Below are positions 36,849-46,121 of a DNA stretch of 64,000 nucleotides, in pieces. The position numbers were made by a program, and so were the translations under genes. Location: positions 806,001 through 870,000 of the forward strand of contig OX044364.1 in assembly GCA_943846735.1 (NCBI GenBank), written 5' to 3'. Origin of the DNA: CAJQLB01 sp905479065 (GTDB lineage: Bacteria; Bacteroidota; Bacteroidia; Flavobacteriales; Flavobacteriaceae). Within the stretch, counting starts at the first letter, position 1. Every line of letters starts with the position of its first letter. The notes beneath the pieces are model-generated. The model worked only from the letters and a program-made list of their open reading frames with translations. It made no database searches and was not told the DNA's origin.

Positions 36849-38342
36849 ATGATTGGTCAAGATAAAAACTCATCACAGTCTAACAACAGCACTATTATTA
36901 AAAATAAGGAGCTTAACATCTGGGAAGCACTCACTCCAGTCATCGCATTGGTTGGAATGCTAGCCTACAATATTTATGTTTTTGGAGATGATGCACTCAG
37001 CGGAAGTAACCAATTTATACTTTTAATGGGTGCTTCGATAGCAGCTATTGTTGGTTTTTTAAATAAGATATCCTATCAGCAAATGCTAGAAGAAGTTGCC
37101 GAAAATGTAAAATCAACAACGGGAGCGCTTCTCATACTCCTCATGGTTGGTGCGTTAGCAGGTACCTGGATGGTAAGTGGTGTCATCCCAACAATGATTT
37201 ATTACGGACTTCAAATTTTAAATCCAAAGATATTTTTAGCAGCTTGCGTAGTCATATGCGCCATTATCTCTATTGCCACTGGCAGTAGCTGGACCACCTC
37301 AGCTACCGTTGGTATTGCGCTTGTTGGTATTGGTGAAACCTTAGGGGTGTCTATGGGTATGACAGCTGGAGCTGTTTTATCAGGCGCTTACTTTGGCGAT
37401 AAAATGTCACCATTAAGTGACACAACAAATCTCGCTCCTGCCATGGCAGGAGGTGAATTATTTGATCACATAAAATACATGTCCTTTACAACCATTCCCA
37501 CCATAAGTATCACCCTTATCTTATTTATCGTTATCGGGTTAAATTTAGATATAAATGGCACTCCACAAATTCAAGATAAATTAGATGCTATTAATGATGC
37601 TTTTAATATTAGCCCTTGGCTTTTTTTAGTACCTATTTCCGTTATTTTAATGATTATAAAAAAGACACCCCCACTTATAGCGTTGCTGTTAGGCGCCTTA
37701 TTTGGTGGTATTGCTGCAATCATCGCACAACCAAACATCATTATGGATATTGCCGGGACAGATACGTTGACTTTTAAATCGTCATACAAAGGAGTGATTA
37801 ACGCCATGACTGTTGATACCGCCGTAGAAACTACAAGCATCGAATTAAATAATCTTTTTACCTCTGGGGGAATGGCTGGAATGCTTGGTACCATCTGGTT
37901 AATTATTTGCGCCATGGTTTTTGGTGGCGTCATGGATGCTATTGGAGCTCTATCAAGAATAACCAATGCTTTATTAAATATGGCTACTACTACTTTTGGG
38001 TTATTTGCAAGTACAGTAGCCAGTTGTCTTGCATTAAATGTTACCGCATCCGATCAATATCTCGCATTAGTTGTGCCAGGAAAAATGTTTAAAAAAGCCT
38101 ACGAAGACAAAGGACTAGCACCAGAAAACTTGAGTCGAACTCTAGAAGATTCAGGGACGGTCACATCTGTTTTGGTCCCTTGGAATACCTGCGGTGCTTA
38201 TCACTCTAAAGTATTATTCGGGTACGCTGGGGCAACCGCTTATATTCCCTACGCATTTTTTTCAATTTTAAGTCCAATAATGACGTTATTATTTGCCGGT
38301 TTTTCAATAAAAATTAAACAACTGAAAGGTGATTTTAACTGA
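36849..38342 (+). CDS. nhaC: Na+/H+ antiporter, NhaC family
   Basis: 497 residues with about twelve membrane helices. Family features are ATGSSWTTSATVGIALVGIG (about 144-163), SGAYFGDKMSPLSDTTNLAP, and the late NVTASDQYLALVVPG and LVPWNTCGAYHS segments. NhaC transporters exchange Na+ for H+ (or malate/lactate for Na+ in the MleN subgroup), which suits a marine flavobacterium. Monocistronic. Substrate subtype not decidable from sequence. Confidence 0.92.
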   Translation: MIGQDKNSSQSNNSTIIKNKELNIWEALTPVIALVGMLAYNIYVFGDDALSGSNQFILLMGASIAAIVGFLNKISYQQMLEEVAENVKSTTGALLILLMVGALAGTWMVSGVIPTMIYYGLQILNPKIFLAACVVICAIISIATGSSWTTSATVGIALVGIGETLGVSMGMTAGAVLSGAYFGDKMSPLSDTTNLAPAMAGGELFDHIKYMSFTTIPTISITLILFIVIGLNLDINGTPQIQDKLDAINDAFNISPWLFLVPISVILMIIKKTPPLIALLLGALFGGIAAIIAQPNIIMDIAGTDTLTFKSSYKGVINAMTVDTAVETTSIELNNLFTSGGMAGMLGTIWLIICAMVFGGVMDAIGALSRITNALLNMATTTFGLFASTVASCLALNVTASDQYLALVVPGKMFKKAYEDKGLAPENLSRTLEDSGTVTSVLVPWNTCGAYHSKVLFGYAGATAYIPYAFFSILSPIMTLLFAGFSIKIKQLKGDFN

Positions 38343-38416
38343 TTTTTTATGCTCCTGGACATTGGATTACCAAACCAATCACAACATGCTGTATCCTAAG
38401 TGATTTCTTAATGCCG

Positions 38417-38887
38417 TTACGATAATAATTCCAATAAATGGTCAAATCCCTTTTCATGTGCATGATTATAAGCTGTTTTTCCATTTAAATCTTTACAATC
38501 CTTCATTGCTCCATTTTGTAATAATAATTCTACAATAGACTGATTATTGTAAGTAGAGGCGAACATCAAAGGTGTACTTCTTGTGTTGTTTTTCACCTCA
38601 ACATTAGCGCCGTTTTGAATTAAAAGTGAGGCAATCTCTGTGTTACCTTTGTAGCACACTCCAATTAAAGCGGTATTACCTGAATAATCCTTCGCATTTA
38701 CTTCTGCTTTACTTGACAACAACAATTTGGCAGCTTCAAAATTGTCAAAATAAGTAGCAAAAATAAGGGGTGTAAACCCTCTCGAATCTTGGCTATTCAC
38801 AATCTTTGGATCATCATCAATAAAAGATTTTAATACATCGAAATCCTTTTCACGTATTGCATTAAAAAATAACTCGGTTGTTGTCAT
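38417..38887 (-). CDS. Ankyrin-repeat protein downstream of katG
   Basis: 156 residues forming four or five ankyrin repeats (SRGFTPLIFATYFDNFEAAKLLL, SGNTALIGVCYKGN, TRSTPLMFASTYNN, NGKTAYNHAHEKG), with no signal peptide. It lies 75 bases downstream of katG on the same strand, with a strong hairpin between. In Pseudomonas aeruginosa an ankyrin protein (AnkB) beside katB supports catalase activity. A similar chaperone or heme-handling role for KatG is plausible but inferred from position. Confidence 0.88.
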   Translation of the reverse strand: MTTTELFFNAIREKDFDVLKSFIDDDPKIVNSQDSRGFTPLIFATYFDNFEAAKLLLSSKAEVNAKDYSGNTALIGVCYKGNTEIASLLIQNGANVEVKNNTRSTPLMFASTYNNQSIVELLLQNGAMKDCKDLNGKTAYNHAHEKGFDHLLELLS

Positions 38888-38901
38888 AAAAGGAAAAGAT
38901 A

Positions 38902-38941
38902 AACTCAGGAGTTAGCATTGTTGATTACTTACTCCTGAGTT
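38902..38941 (-). other. Intercistronic hairpin between katG and the ankyrin gene
   Basis: A perfect 11-bp stem, AACTCAGGAGT (38902-38912) with ACTCCTGAGTT (38931-38941), with an 18-base loop. On the minus strand it sits after the katG stop and about 15 bases before the ankyrin ATG. The following stretch TATCTTTTCC is only partly T-rich, so it is a poor terminator. It could protect the katG 3' end or lower ankyrin expression relative to katG. Confidence 0.65.
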
Positions 38942-38962
38942 CCGATTATTAAAAAATTCTAA

Positions 38963-41158
38963 CTATTGTAAATCATAACGGTCTAAATTCATGACTTTAA
39001 CCCAAGCATTTATAAAATCATTCATAAAAGCTTCTTGACCATCATCAGCGCCATAAACTTCACATACTGCTCTTAATTCTGTATTTGAACCAAATATCAA
39101 ATCAGCTCGAGTACCTTGAAATTTTTGAACACCAGTAAGACGATCTCGTCCAACGAATATAGAATCATTGTCATCTTTTGCAGACCACGTGTATGTGAAA
39201 TCAAGAATATTTAGAAAAAAATCATTGGTTAAGCTACCCACATTATCGGTAAACACACCATAATCTGAACCATCGAAATTGCACCCCATGACACGTAAGC
39301 CTCCAATTAACACAGTCATTTCAGGTATCGAAAGCTTTAAAAGATTCGCTCGATCAATGAGTAAATCCTCATCAGCAACATCTAGTCCTGATTTTTTATA
39401 GTTTCTAAAACCATCAGCTAATGGTTCCAAATAACCAAAAGATTCTAAATCAGTTTGTTCTTGTGTTGCGTCTCCTCTTCCTTGGGCAAATGGAACCGTT
39501 ATATCACGACCAATTTGTCGCGCCGCCATTTCTACACCAACAGAGCCAGCAAAGACAATTAAATCAGCCATAGAAATTACTCCCTTAAAATCATTTTTAA
39601 TTGCTTCTAAGACAACAAGAACTTTGTTTAGTTCAATTGGATTATTGACAGCCCAACTTCTTTGTGGTTCTAAGCATATTCTACCTCCATTTGCACCACC
39701 TCGCATGTCTGAACCACGAAAAGTTGATGCTGAAGCCCAGGCTGTTGTGACTAATTGTGATATTGACAAATTAGAAGCCTCAATCATTGCTCTTAAAGTT
39801 TTCGTATCTGCATCTGTTAATACATAATTAACTGCTGGTATTGGATCTTGCCATAACAACTCTTCACTCGGTACCTCAGGCCCTAAGTATCGTGCTATTG
39901 GCCCCATATCACGATGTGTTAATTTGTACCAAGCACGCGCAAAAGCATCTTCAAAAGCCTGGTGATCTTTATAGAAACGCTGTGATATTTTTAAAAATTC
40001 AGGATCCATTTTTAAGGCCATGTCGGCCGTAGACATCATCAAAGCTTGAGTGCCATTTGGATCACCTGCCTTAGGAGCTGTTTTTGCATTCGAGTTGGAC
40101 GTTGGTGTCCACTGATGAGCACCAGCTGGACTTTTAGTTAATTCCCAATCATAATTTAAAAGAACATCAAAATAAGCATCATCCCATTGGATTGGATTTG
40201 GCGTCCATGCCCCTTCTAAACCACTCGTAATAGTATCATCAAGTACACCAGTACCAAAAGTGTTTTTCCAACCTGTACTCATTTGCTCTATGGATGCACC
40301 ATGAGGCTCAGCTCCAACATACACGTCTGGGTCAGCTGCTCCATGAGCTTTACCAAATGTGTGTCCACCTGCTACAAGCGCAACCGTTTCTTCATCATTC
40401 ATAGCCATACGACCGAAAGTAATTCTAATATCATGTGCAGACTTCAAAGGATCGGGGTTACCATTTGGTCCCTCTGGGTTTACATAAATTAAACCCATGT
40501 GTACCGCACCTAGATGCCCTTCAAGATCTCCATCACTCGTATCGTATCGGTCATCATTGTTTAACCAACCTGTCTCACTACCCCAGTAAATATCCTGCTC
40601 TGGCTCCCATACATCCTCTCTTCCTCCTGCAAAACCAAATGTCTTAAAACCCATAGACTCTAGAGCGCAATTTCCTGCAAGAATCATTAAATCTGCCCAA
40701 GACAATTTTTTTCCATATTTCTTTTTAACAGGCCATAGTAGTAAACGTGCCTTATCTAGGTTTCCGTTATCCGGCCAACTATTCAGTGGTGCAAAACGCT
40801 GAGTTCCAGAGTTGGCACCACCTCGTCCATCACCTACTCTGTAAGTTCCTGCGCTGTGCCATGCCATTCTAATCATAAAACCACCGTAGTGCCCATAATC
40901 AGCGGGCCACCAATCTTGAGAATCAGTCATTAAATCGGTAACCTCCTTTTTGAGTGTTGCAAAATCAACAGAATTAAAAGCTTCCGCATAATTAAAATCA
41001 CCTCCCAACGGATTAGATTTTACACCATTTTGACGCAGTATATTCAATTTTAGTTCGTTTGGCCACCAATCTCTATTGGAGGTTCCACCACCGGCAGCTT
41101 TGGCTTGTTCACCACTCATAAAAGGACATTTATTCATGTCCCCGTTTTGATTATCCAT
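38963..41158 (-). CDS. katG: Catalase-peroxidase KatG
   Basis: 731 residues, bifunctional heme enzyme that dismutates H2O2 and has peroxidase activity. The distal active site is R97, W100, H101 (IRMAWHSAGTYR). The proximal heme ligand lies in ALVAGGHTFGKAHG. The duplicated, degenerate C-terminal half is present (TTAWASASTFRGSDMRGG). There is no signal peptide, so it is cytoplasmic. It forms a stress group with the downstream ankyrin gene and the divergent tpx. No OxyR gene or site was recognised next to it. Confidence 0.97.
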   Translation of the reverse strand: MDNQNGDMNKCPFMSGEQAKAAGGGTSNRDWWPNELKLNILRQNGVKSNPLGGDFNYAEAFNSVDFATLKKEVTDLMTDSQDWWPADYGHYGGFMIRMAWHSAGTYRVGDGRGGANSGTQRFAPLNSWPDNGNLDKARLLLWPVKKKYGKKLSWADLMILAGNCALESMGFKTFGFAGGREDVWEPEQDIYWGSETGWLNNDDRYDTSDGDLEGHLGAVHMGLIYVNPEGPNGNPDPLKSAHDIRITFGRMAMNDEETVALVAGGHTFGKAHGAADPDVYVGAEPHGASIEQMSTGWKNTFGTGVLDDTITSGLEGAWTPNPIQWDDAYFDVLLNYDWELTKSPAGAHQWTPTSNSNAKTAPKAGDPNGTQALMMSTADMALKMDPEFLKISQRFYKDHQAFEDAFARAWYKLTHRDMGPIARYLGPEVPSEELLWQDPIPAVNYVLTDADTKTLRAMIEASNLSISQLVTTAWASASTFRGSDMRGGANGGRICLEPQRSWAVNNPIELNKVLVVLEAIKNDFKGVISMADLIVFAGSVGVEMAARQIGRDITVPFAQGRGDATQEQTDLESFGYLEPLADGFRNYKKSGLDVADEDLLIDRANLLKLSIPEMTVLIGGLRVMGCNFDGSDYGVFTDNVGSLTNDFFLNILDFTYTWSAKDDNDSIFVGRDRLTGVQKFQGTRADLIFGSNTELRAVCEVYGADDGQEAFMNDFINAWVKVMNLDRYDLQ

Positions 41159-41344
41159 ATTTTTGTATTTTAATTACTCTTTAAATTATGCTGTCTAAAT
41201 TTACCTAAATAAAATGCAAAATCAGCAGTCAAAAAATTGATTGTTCTTATTTTTAAATAGATTTTCACTATAAAAAAAAACTAAGCAATCATTATTTCTT
41301 ATAAAAATCCTTTGAATAATCTAGTGTAACATCTAATTAATATT

Positions 41345-41352
41345 TATTTTTG
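41345..41352 (+). promoter_or_regulatory. Candidate -7 box for tpx
   Basis: TATTTTTG fits TAnnTTTG and lies 27 bases before the tpx ATG. No TTG is present at the usual spacing. Confidence 0.4.
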
Positions 41353-41378
41353 GCCTGCAAAAATTTAAAAAAAATAAA

Positions 41379-41885
41379 ATGGCATCAATAACTTTAGGTG
41401 GTGTTCCTGTTAATACTTCAGGAAGTTTAACTCAAATAGGAACCAAAGCTCCAAATTTCAGATTAATAACAAATGATTTATCAACCCATATCCTATCAGA
41501 CTTTCAAGGTTATAAAGTTGTATTAAATATATTTCCAAGTGTAGATACGGGCGTTTGTGCAACGTCTATTAGAAAGTTTAACGAAGCAGCTGCAGGAATG
41601 AAAAACACAAAAGTACTTTGCGTTTCAAGAGATTTACCATTCGCCCAAGCTCGTTTTTGTGGTGCTGAAGGCATCGAACATGTCACATTATTGTCTGACT
41701 ACAAAGATGGTAGCTTTGGCAAAGATTATGGCCTAGATTTTGTGGATGGGGTTTTTGATGGCTTACATTCTAGATGTGTTATCATTTTGGATGCACAAGG
41801 CATGGTTCAATACACAGAACAAGTTTCTGAAATTGGCAACGAACCTGATTACACCGCAGCGTTGGATGCACTAAAAAACATTTAA
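41379..41885 (+). CDS. tpx: Thiol peroxidase Tpx
   Basis: 168 residues, atypical 2-Cys peroxiredoxin that reduces peroxides with thioredoxin. Peroxidatic Cys60 (SVDTGVCATSIRKF) and resolving Cys94 (ARFCGAEG) sit one residue from the E. coli positions (61 and 95). The N-terminus ITLGGVPV is typical. Divergent from katG, with 220 bases between. Followed by a terminator shared with the fasciclin gene. Confidence 0.96.
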   Translation: MASITLGGVPVNTSGSLTQIGTKAPNFRLITNDLSTHILSDFQGYKVVLNIFPSVDTGVCATSIRKFNEAAAGMKNTKVLCVSRDLPFAQARFCGAEGIEHVTLLSDYKDGSFGKDYGLDFVDGVFDGLHSRCVIILDAQGMVQYTEQVSEIGNEPDYTAALDALKNI

Positions 41886-41890
41886 ACTAA

Positions 41891-41916
41891 AAAAGCCTTT
41901 TCATTAGAAAAGGCTT
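41891..41916. terminator. Bidirectional terminator between tpx and the fasciclin gene
   Basis: A perfect 10-bp stem AAGCCTTTTC (41893-41902) with GAAAAGGCTT (41907-41916) and loop ATTA. Six T residues follow on the minus strand, and only TT on the plus strand, so it is stronger for the fasciclin gene. Confidence 0.85.
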
Positions 41917-41937
41917 AAGTGCTATTAATTCAATTTT

Positions 41938-42459
41938 TTACTTAGGTAAAACTACCGAATCAATCACATGGATAACACCATTGGTGTTGTCCAAATCTGT
42001 TGCGATAACTTTGGATTTGTTACCGTTTTCGTCAGAAAGATAAACTGCTCCATCCATTAGCATGGCTGTTAATTTACCTCCTTGTACTGTTGCAATTTCT
42101 ACTTTACCATTGTTACTGTTAATTAGGTTAACAACGTCTTTAGCCATAACTTTTCCAGAAACAACATGGTACGTTAAAACCGTTTGTAATTGCTTCAGAT
42201 TTTCTGGCTTTAGAAGTGTCTCAACAGTTCCTGCAGGTAACTTTGCAAATGCTTCGTTTGTTGGGGCGAACACTGTAAACGGTCCTTCACTCGAAAGTAC
42301 TCCTACCAGGTCACCAGCCTTAACTGCTGCAACTAAGGTGGTATGATCAGGTGAAGATATTGCTGTTTCAACAATGTTTTTGTCTTGTGCTGTTACACTT
42401 AAAGATGTCCACAACGCTATTAGCATTAAGGATAGTTTTGTAAAATTTTTGAATCTCAT
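41938..42459 (-). CDS. Secreted fasciclin-domain protein
   Basis: 173 residues. Signal peptide MRFKNFTKLS to SVTAQ (1-24), then one FAS1 domain: TTLVAAVKAGDLV, GPFTVFAPTNEAFAKLP (H1 motif), and YHVVSGKVMAKD, ending NGVIHVIDSVVLPK (H2). FAS1 proteins mediate adhesion or surface contacts. I start at Met 42459, because the longer frame to 42504 would place the -7 box TAACTTTG (42488-42481) inside the coding region. Probably periplasmic or extracellular. Confidence 0.92.
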   Translation of the reverse strand: MRFKNFTKLSLMLIALWTSLSVTAQDKNIVETAISSPDHTTLVAAVKAGDLVGVLSSEGPFTVFAPTNEAFAKLPAGTVETLLKPENLKQLQTVLTYHVVSGKVMAKDVVNLINSNNGKVEIATVQGGKLTAMLMDGAVYLSDENGNKSKVIATDLDNTNGVIHVIDSVVLPK

Positions 42460-43040
42460 AATTATTTTATTTTTGTTTAACAAAGTTATACAAACATTAA
42501 ACAATATGATTTCACATTATAATAACTTTAACTTTCAGTAGGTCAATTAAGATTGGTTAAAACTTCGATTTGATTACTTTCAAAGAGTCGAACTTAAGAT
42601 TTTATATAAGTATGAAAGCTATTCCCTTGTTCTCTCCACAACGAATTTAAAGTATGGCTTGTAGGCTCATCGACATTGAATTATTAATTTCTACAAAAAT
42701 CACGTAAATTACGCGTGTTCCTTGGAATTTTAATAGTTTTGTGAGGAATATACTTATAATTATCTGCTACCCAATAGCTCCTTTAAACTTTGATTTTGAC
42801 AGGTGTGCTATCTTTGGAAGCTTTCAAAAAAAACCCATTGAAAAGTTAACTGATGGCATTCATCTAAAATAGCATGTAAATATTAAAAAATTAATAATTT
42901 AGTAACTGGCGCTATTTTAATTTACGTAGCCACCAGATTAATTACTGGTATTGGTATTTGTTTATCTAAAATTATTAAATTTTTGAACATGTAGGATAAA
43001 CAATTGTAATTTGTACTTTTGTATTACTTAATTCGTTTTA
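42460..43040. other. Gene-free region before ftsK
   Basis: About 580 bases between divergent genes, the longest gene-free stretch in the window. It holds the fasciclin -7 box (42481-42488) and an ftsK -7 box near the right end. Between them I see only A+T-rich DNA with stops in all frames, and no tRNA-like or strong hairpin element. It may be a decayed gene or hold a small RNA. Confidence 0.5.
43014..43021 (+). promoter_or_regulatory. Candidate -7 box for ftsK
   Basis: TACTTTTG fits TAnnTTTG, 20 bases before the ftsK ATG. The nearest upstream TTG in a suitable direction is 28 bases away, longer than normal. Confidence 0.4.
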
Positions 43041-45467
43041 ATGGCTCAAAAAAAGACTAAAACAACTAAAAAAAAATCAATATCCAATAAGAAGTCCAAA
43101 GACTACAATTTAACAAATCAACAAAAATTGATTTTTGGAAGCTTTTTAGTTATTATGGGAGTCCTATTATGCCTGTCCTTTATATCTTATTTTTTTACAG
43201 GCAATGCCGATCAAAGTATCATTTCTGAATTTACATCAAGGGACATCAAAGCGGAAAACTGGTTAAACAAAGTTGGTGCGTGGACAAGCGATGTTTTAGT
43301 AAGACGAGGTTTTGGCCTTTCTTCCTTTCTGTTTTCTGGGTTAATCTTCATCTCTGGCATATATGTGCTGCTAAATATCAAAAAAGCGCGGTTAGGGAGG
43401 CATTGGTTTTGGGGAACGTTAATCATGATATGGAGTTCTATTTTGTTTGGGTTTATTTCACCAAATAGTACGCTCTTAGGAGGCATCATAGGGAACGAAA
43501 TATCTGCTTTTTTCATGGACTACATTGGAGTTATAGGCGTCTCCATGATGCTGTTTTTTTGCCTCATTCTTTATTTTGCTATTCGTTTTAAATTCACGGT
43601 GGCACATATTACGAAGTATTTCAGCAAAGCTAAAAAAGAGATCAACAAAGAGTTTTTTGAAAGCACTGCGGCAGATAGCGGCACTCCCATTATTCCAGTT
43701 GACAACAGTTTGTCTGAAGAAGCCAATGCCTTTAAATCGGCCTTTGAAATTCCTACAGAAAATTTAGAACCAAACATAAAAAAGCATTCAGTACTTGATA
43801 AAAATAATGATTCTATTAATGATAAGGAACTTGAAATTACTGTGACTACAAATGATTTTGATGAGCAAGATGATTTAGAAATGACAATTTCCAGTGTCAA
43901 AGAGGAAAAATCCGAAACTGATAATCTGGCAGATAAGCTGGTTGAAGATTTTGGTCGTTTTGACCCTACCCTAGAACTAGGTAATTATCAATTTCCAAAT
44001 CTTGATCTCCTAAAAAAATATGACAGCGAAAGTATCACGATTAATCAAGAAGAACTGGAAAACAATAAAAATCGCATTGTTGACACCTTGAGCAACTATA
44101 AAATTGGTATTGCAAGTATTAAAGCAACAATTGGCCCAACGGTAACCCTCTATGAAATTGTTCCAGAAGCTGGTGTAAGAATTTCTAAAATCAAAAACTT
44201 AGAGGATGACATTGCCTTATCATTATCTGCTTTAGGTATTCGTATCATAGCTCCGATTCCTGGTAAGGGCACTATCGGAATTGAAGTTCCCAACAAAAAT
44301 GCAACTGTCGTTTCAATGCGATCTGTAATTGCTTCCCAAAAATTTCAAAAATCAGAGATGCATTTGCCAATTGCTCTCGGTAAAACTATCAGTAATGAAA
44401 CTCTTGTTGTTGACTTAGCTAAGATGCCTCATCTATTAATGGCTGGTGCCACAGGACAGGGGAAATCTGTCGGATTAAACGCCGTTTTAACGTCCCTCCT
44501 TTACAAAAAGCATCCTGCTGAAGTAAAGTTTGTTCTGGTGGATCCAAAGAAAGTAGAATTGACACTTTTCAACAAAATTGAACGTCACTATTTAGCAAAA
44601 TTACCAGATACTGATGAGGCCATTATCACCGATACTACCAAAGTTATCAATACGCTAAACTCATTATGCATAGAAATGGACAATCGTTACGATCTTCTGA
44701 AGAATGCATTTTGCAGAAACATTGCTGAGTATAACGAAAAGTTTAAAAACCGAAAATTAAATCCTAATGACGGTCATCGATTTTTACCTTACATTGTTTT
44801 GGTAGTTGATGAATTTGCTGATTTAATAATGACGGCTGGAAAAGAAGTGGAAGCACCGATAGCGCGATTAGCCCAATTAGCAAGAGCCATAGGAATTCAC
44901 TTAATTATTGCGACACAACGCCCTTCAGTCAACGTGATTACCGGTTTAATTAAAGCTAATTTCCCTGCAAGAATTGCCTTTCGAGTTACATCAAAAATTG
45001 ACTCTCGAACAATTTTGGATGGTTCAGGGGCAGATCAATTGATTGGTCGTGGTGATATGCTATACACTCAAGGAAATGATTTAATTAGAATTCAGTGTGC
45101 CTTTGTAGATACGCCTGAGGTTGAACGCATCACTGATTACATAGGTGCTCAAAAAGCCTATCCAGATGCATATCTGTTGCCTGAATATGTGGCTGAAGAT
45201 AGTGGCACAGGAATTGATATTGATATATCTGAAAGAGACAAGTTATTTCGTGAAGCTGCAGAATTGATTGTTATTGCACAACAAGGATCAGCGTCGCTAT
45301 TACAAAGAAAATTAAAACTAGGCTACAATCGTGCTGGAAGACTTATAGACCAACTGGAAGCGGCAGGTATTGTAGGACATTTTGAAGGAAGTAAAGCGAG
45401 ACAGGTGCTAGTAACAGATTTGCAAGCGTTAGACCACCTGCTAGAGAATGAAAAAAATAATCTTTAA
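43041..45467 (+). CDS. ftsK: DNA translocase FtsK
   Basis: 808 residues. A Lys-rich N-terminus precedes four membrane helices (to about 190), followed by a charged linker, shorter than in E. coli. The motor has Walker A AGATGQGKSVGLNA and Walker B IVLVVDEFADLI. A C-terminal gamma winged-helix (about 730-800, LLQRKLKLGYNRAGRLIDQLE) would read KOPS-like polarity sequences and activate XerD at dif. XerD is also in the window. Heads the ftsK-lolA-lptF-ribB run. Confidence 0.96.
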   Translation: MAQKKTKTTKKKSISNKKSKDYNLTNQQKLIFGSFLVIMGVLLCLSFISYFFTGNADQSIISEFTSRDIKAENWLNKVGAWTSDVLVRRGFGLSSFLFSGLIFISGIYVLLNIKKARLGRHWFWGTLIMIWSSILFGFISPNSTLLGGIIGNEISAFFMDYIGVIGVSMMLFFCLILYFAIRFKFTVAHITKYFSKAKKEINKEFFESTAADSGTPIIPVDNSLSEEANAFKSAFEIPTENLEPNIKKHSVLDKNNDSINDKELEITVTTNDFDEQDDLEMTISSVKEEKSETDNLADKLVEDFGRFDPTLELGNYQFPNLDLLKKYDSESITINQEELENNKNRIVDTLSNYKIGIASIKATIGPTVTLYEIVPEAGVRISKIKNLEDDIALSLSALGIRIIAPIPGKGTIGIEVPNKNATVVSMRSVIASQKFQKSEMHLPIALGKTISNETLVVDLAKMPHLLMAGATGQGKSVGLNAVLTSLLYKKHPAEVKFVLVDPKKVELTLFNKIERHYLAKLPDTDEAIITDTTKVINTLNSLCIEMDNRYDLLKNAFCRNIAEYNEKFKNRKLNPNDGHRFLPYIVLVVDEFADLIMTAGKEVEAPIARLAQLARAIGIHLIIATQRPSVNVITGLIKANFPARIAFRVTSKIDSRTILDGSGADQLIGRGDMLYTQGNDLIRIQCAFVDTPEVERITDYIGAQKAYPDAYLLPEYVAEDSGTGIDIDISERDKLFREAAELIVIAQQGSASLLQRKLKLGYNRAGRLIDQLEAAGIVGHFEGSKARQVLVTDLQALDHLLENEKNNL

Positions 45468-45476
45468 AAGAACACA

Positions 45477-46112
45477 ATGAAAAAAATTTATATCCTATTT
45501 TTTTTAATCACGAGTCATGTATTATCTGGTCAAAGTGAAGCTGAACTTCTGTTAAATGATGTCTCATCAAAGGTAGAAAGTTACGATAATATTGTGATTT
45601 CATTTAAATATGCACTCATCAATATTGAAGAAGACATCAATCAAGAAACACGTGGTAAGGTGACAATGCAAGGAGACAAATATGTGCTAAACATTATGGA
45701 TATTACAAGGATTTATGATGGTAAAACATTATACTCTATCAGCCCTGAAGACGAAGAGGTTACTATTTCATCTGAAAATTCTGAGGATGATAGCACCATA
45801 ACACCAAGTAAAATGTTATCGTTTTACAAAGAGGGCTATACTTTTAAAATGGATATTATACAAACTATTAAAGGAAGAAAAATACAGTATATTAAAATGA
45901 ATCCGATTGATAGTGACTCTGAAATTGATCATATATTATTGGGTATTGACATAAAAACTTATCATATTCACAACCTCATCGAGATTGGTTCAAATAAAAC
46001 AAAAACAATATTGACTGTTAATTCTTTTAAAACAAATCAAGCATTATCAAAAAGCTTATTTACTTTTGATGATAAGAAATACAGCGAATATTACATCAAT
46101 AAAATTGACTAG
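45477..46112 (+). CDS. lolA: LolA-family outer-membrane lipoprotein carrier
   Basis: 211 residues. Signal MKKIYILFF to VLSGQ. The body has the LolA half-barrel pattern: LLNDVSSKVESYDNIVISFKY, TRGKVTMQGDKYVLNI, TRIYDGKTLYSIS, and the late TILTVNSFKTNQ. It would carry lipoproteins from the Lol ABC exporter across the periplasm, which suits the many lipoproteins here. It starts ten bases after ftsK and ends ten bases before lptF, so it is in one operon with envelope-assembly genes. Confidence 0.88.
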   Translation: MKKIYILFFLITSHVLSGQSEAELLLNDVSSKVESYDNIVISFKYALINIEEDINQETRGKVTMQGDKYVLNIMDITRIYDGKTLYSISPEDEEVTISSENSEDDSTITPSKMLSFYKEGYTFKMDIIQTIKGRKIQYIKMNPIDSDSEIDHILLGIDIKTYHIHNLIEIGSNKTKTILTVNSFKTNQALSKSLFTFDDKKYSEYYINKID

Positions 46113-46121
46113 TCTTTACTC

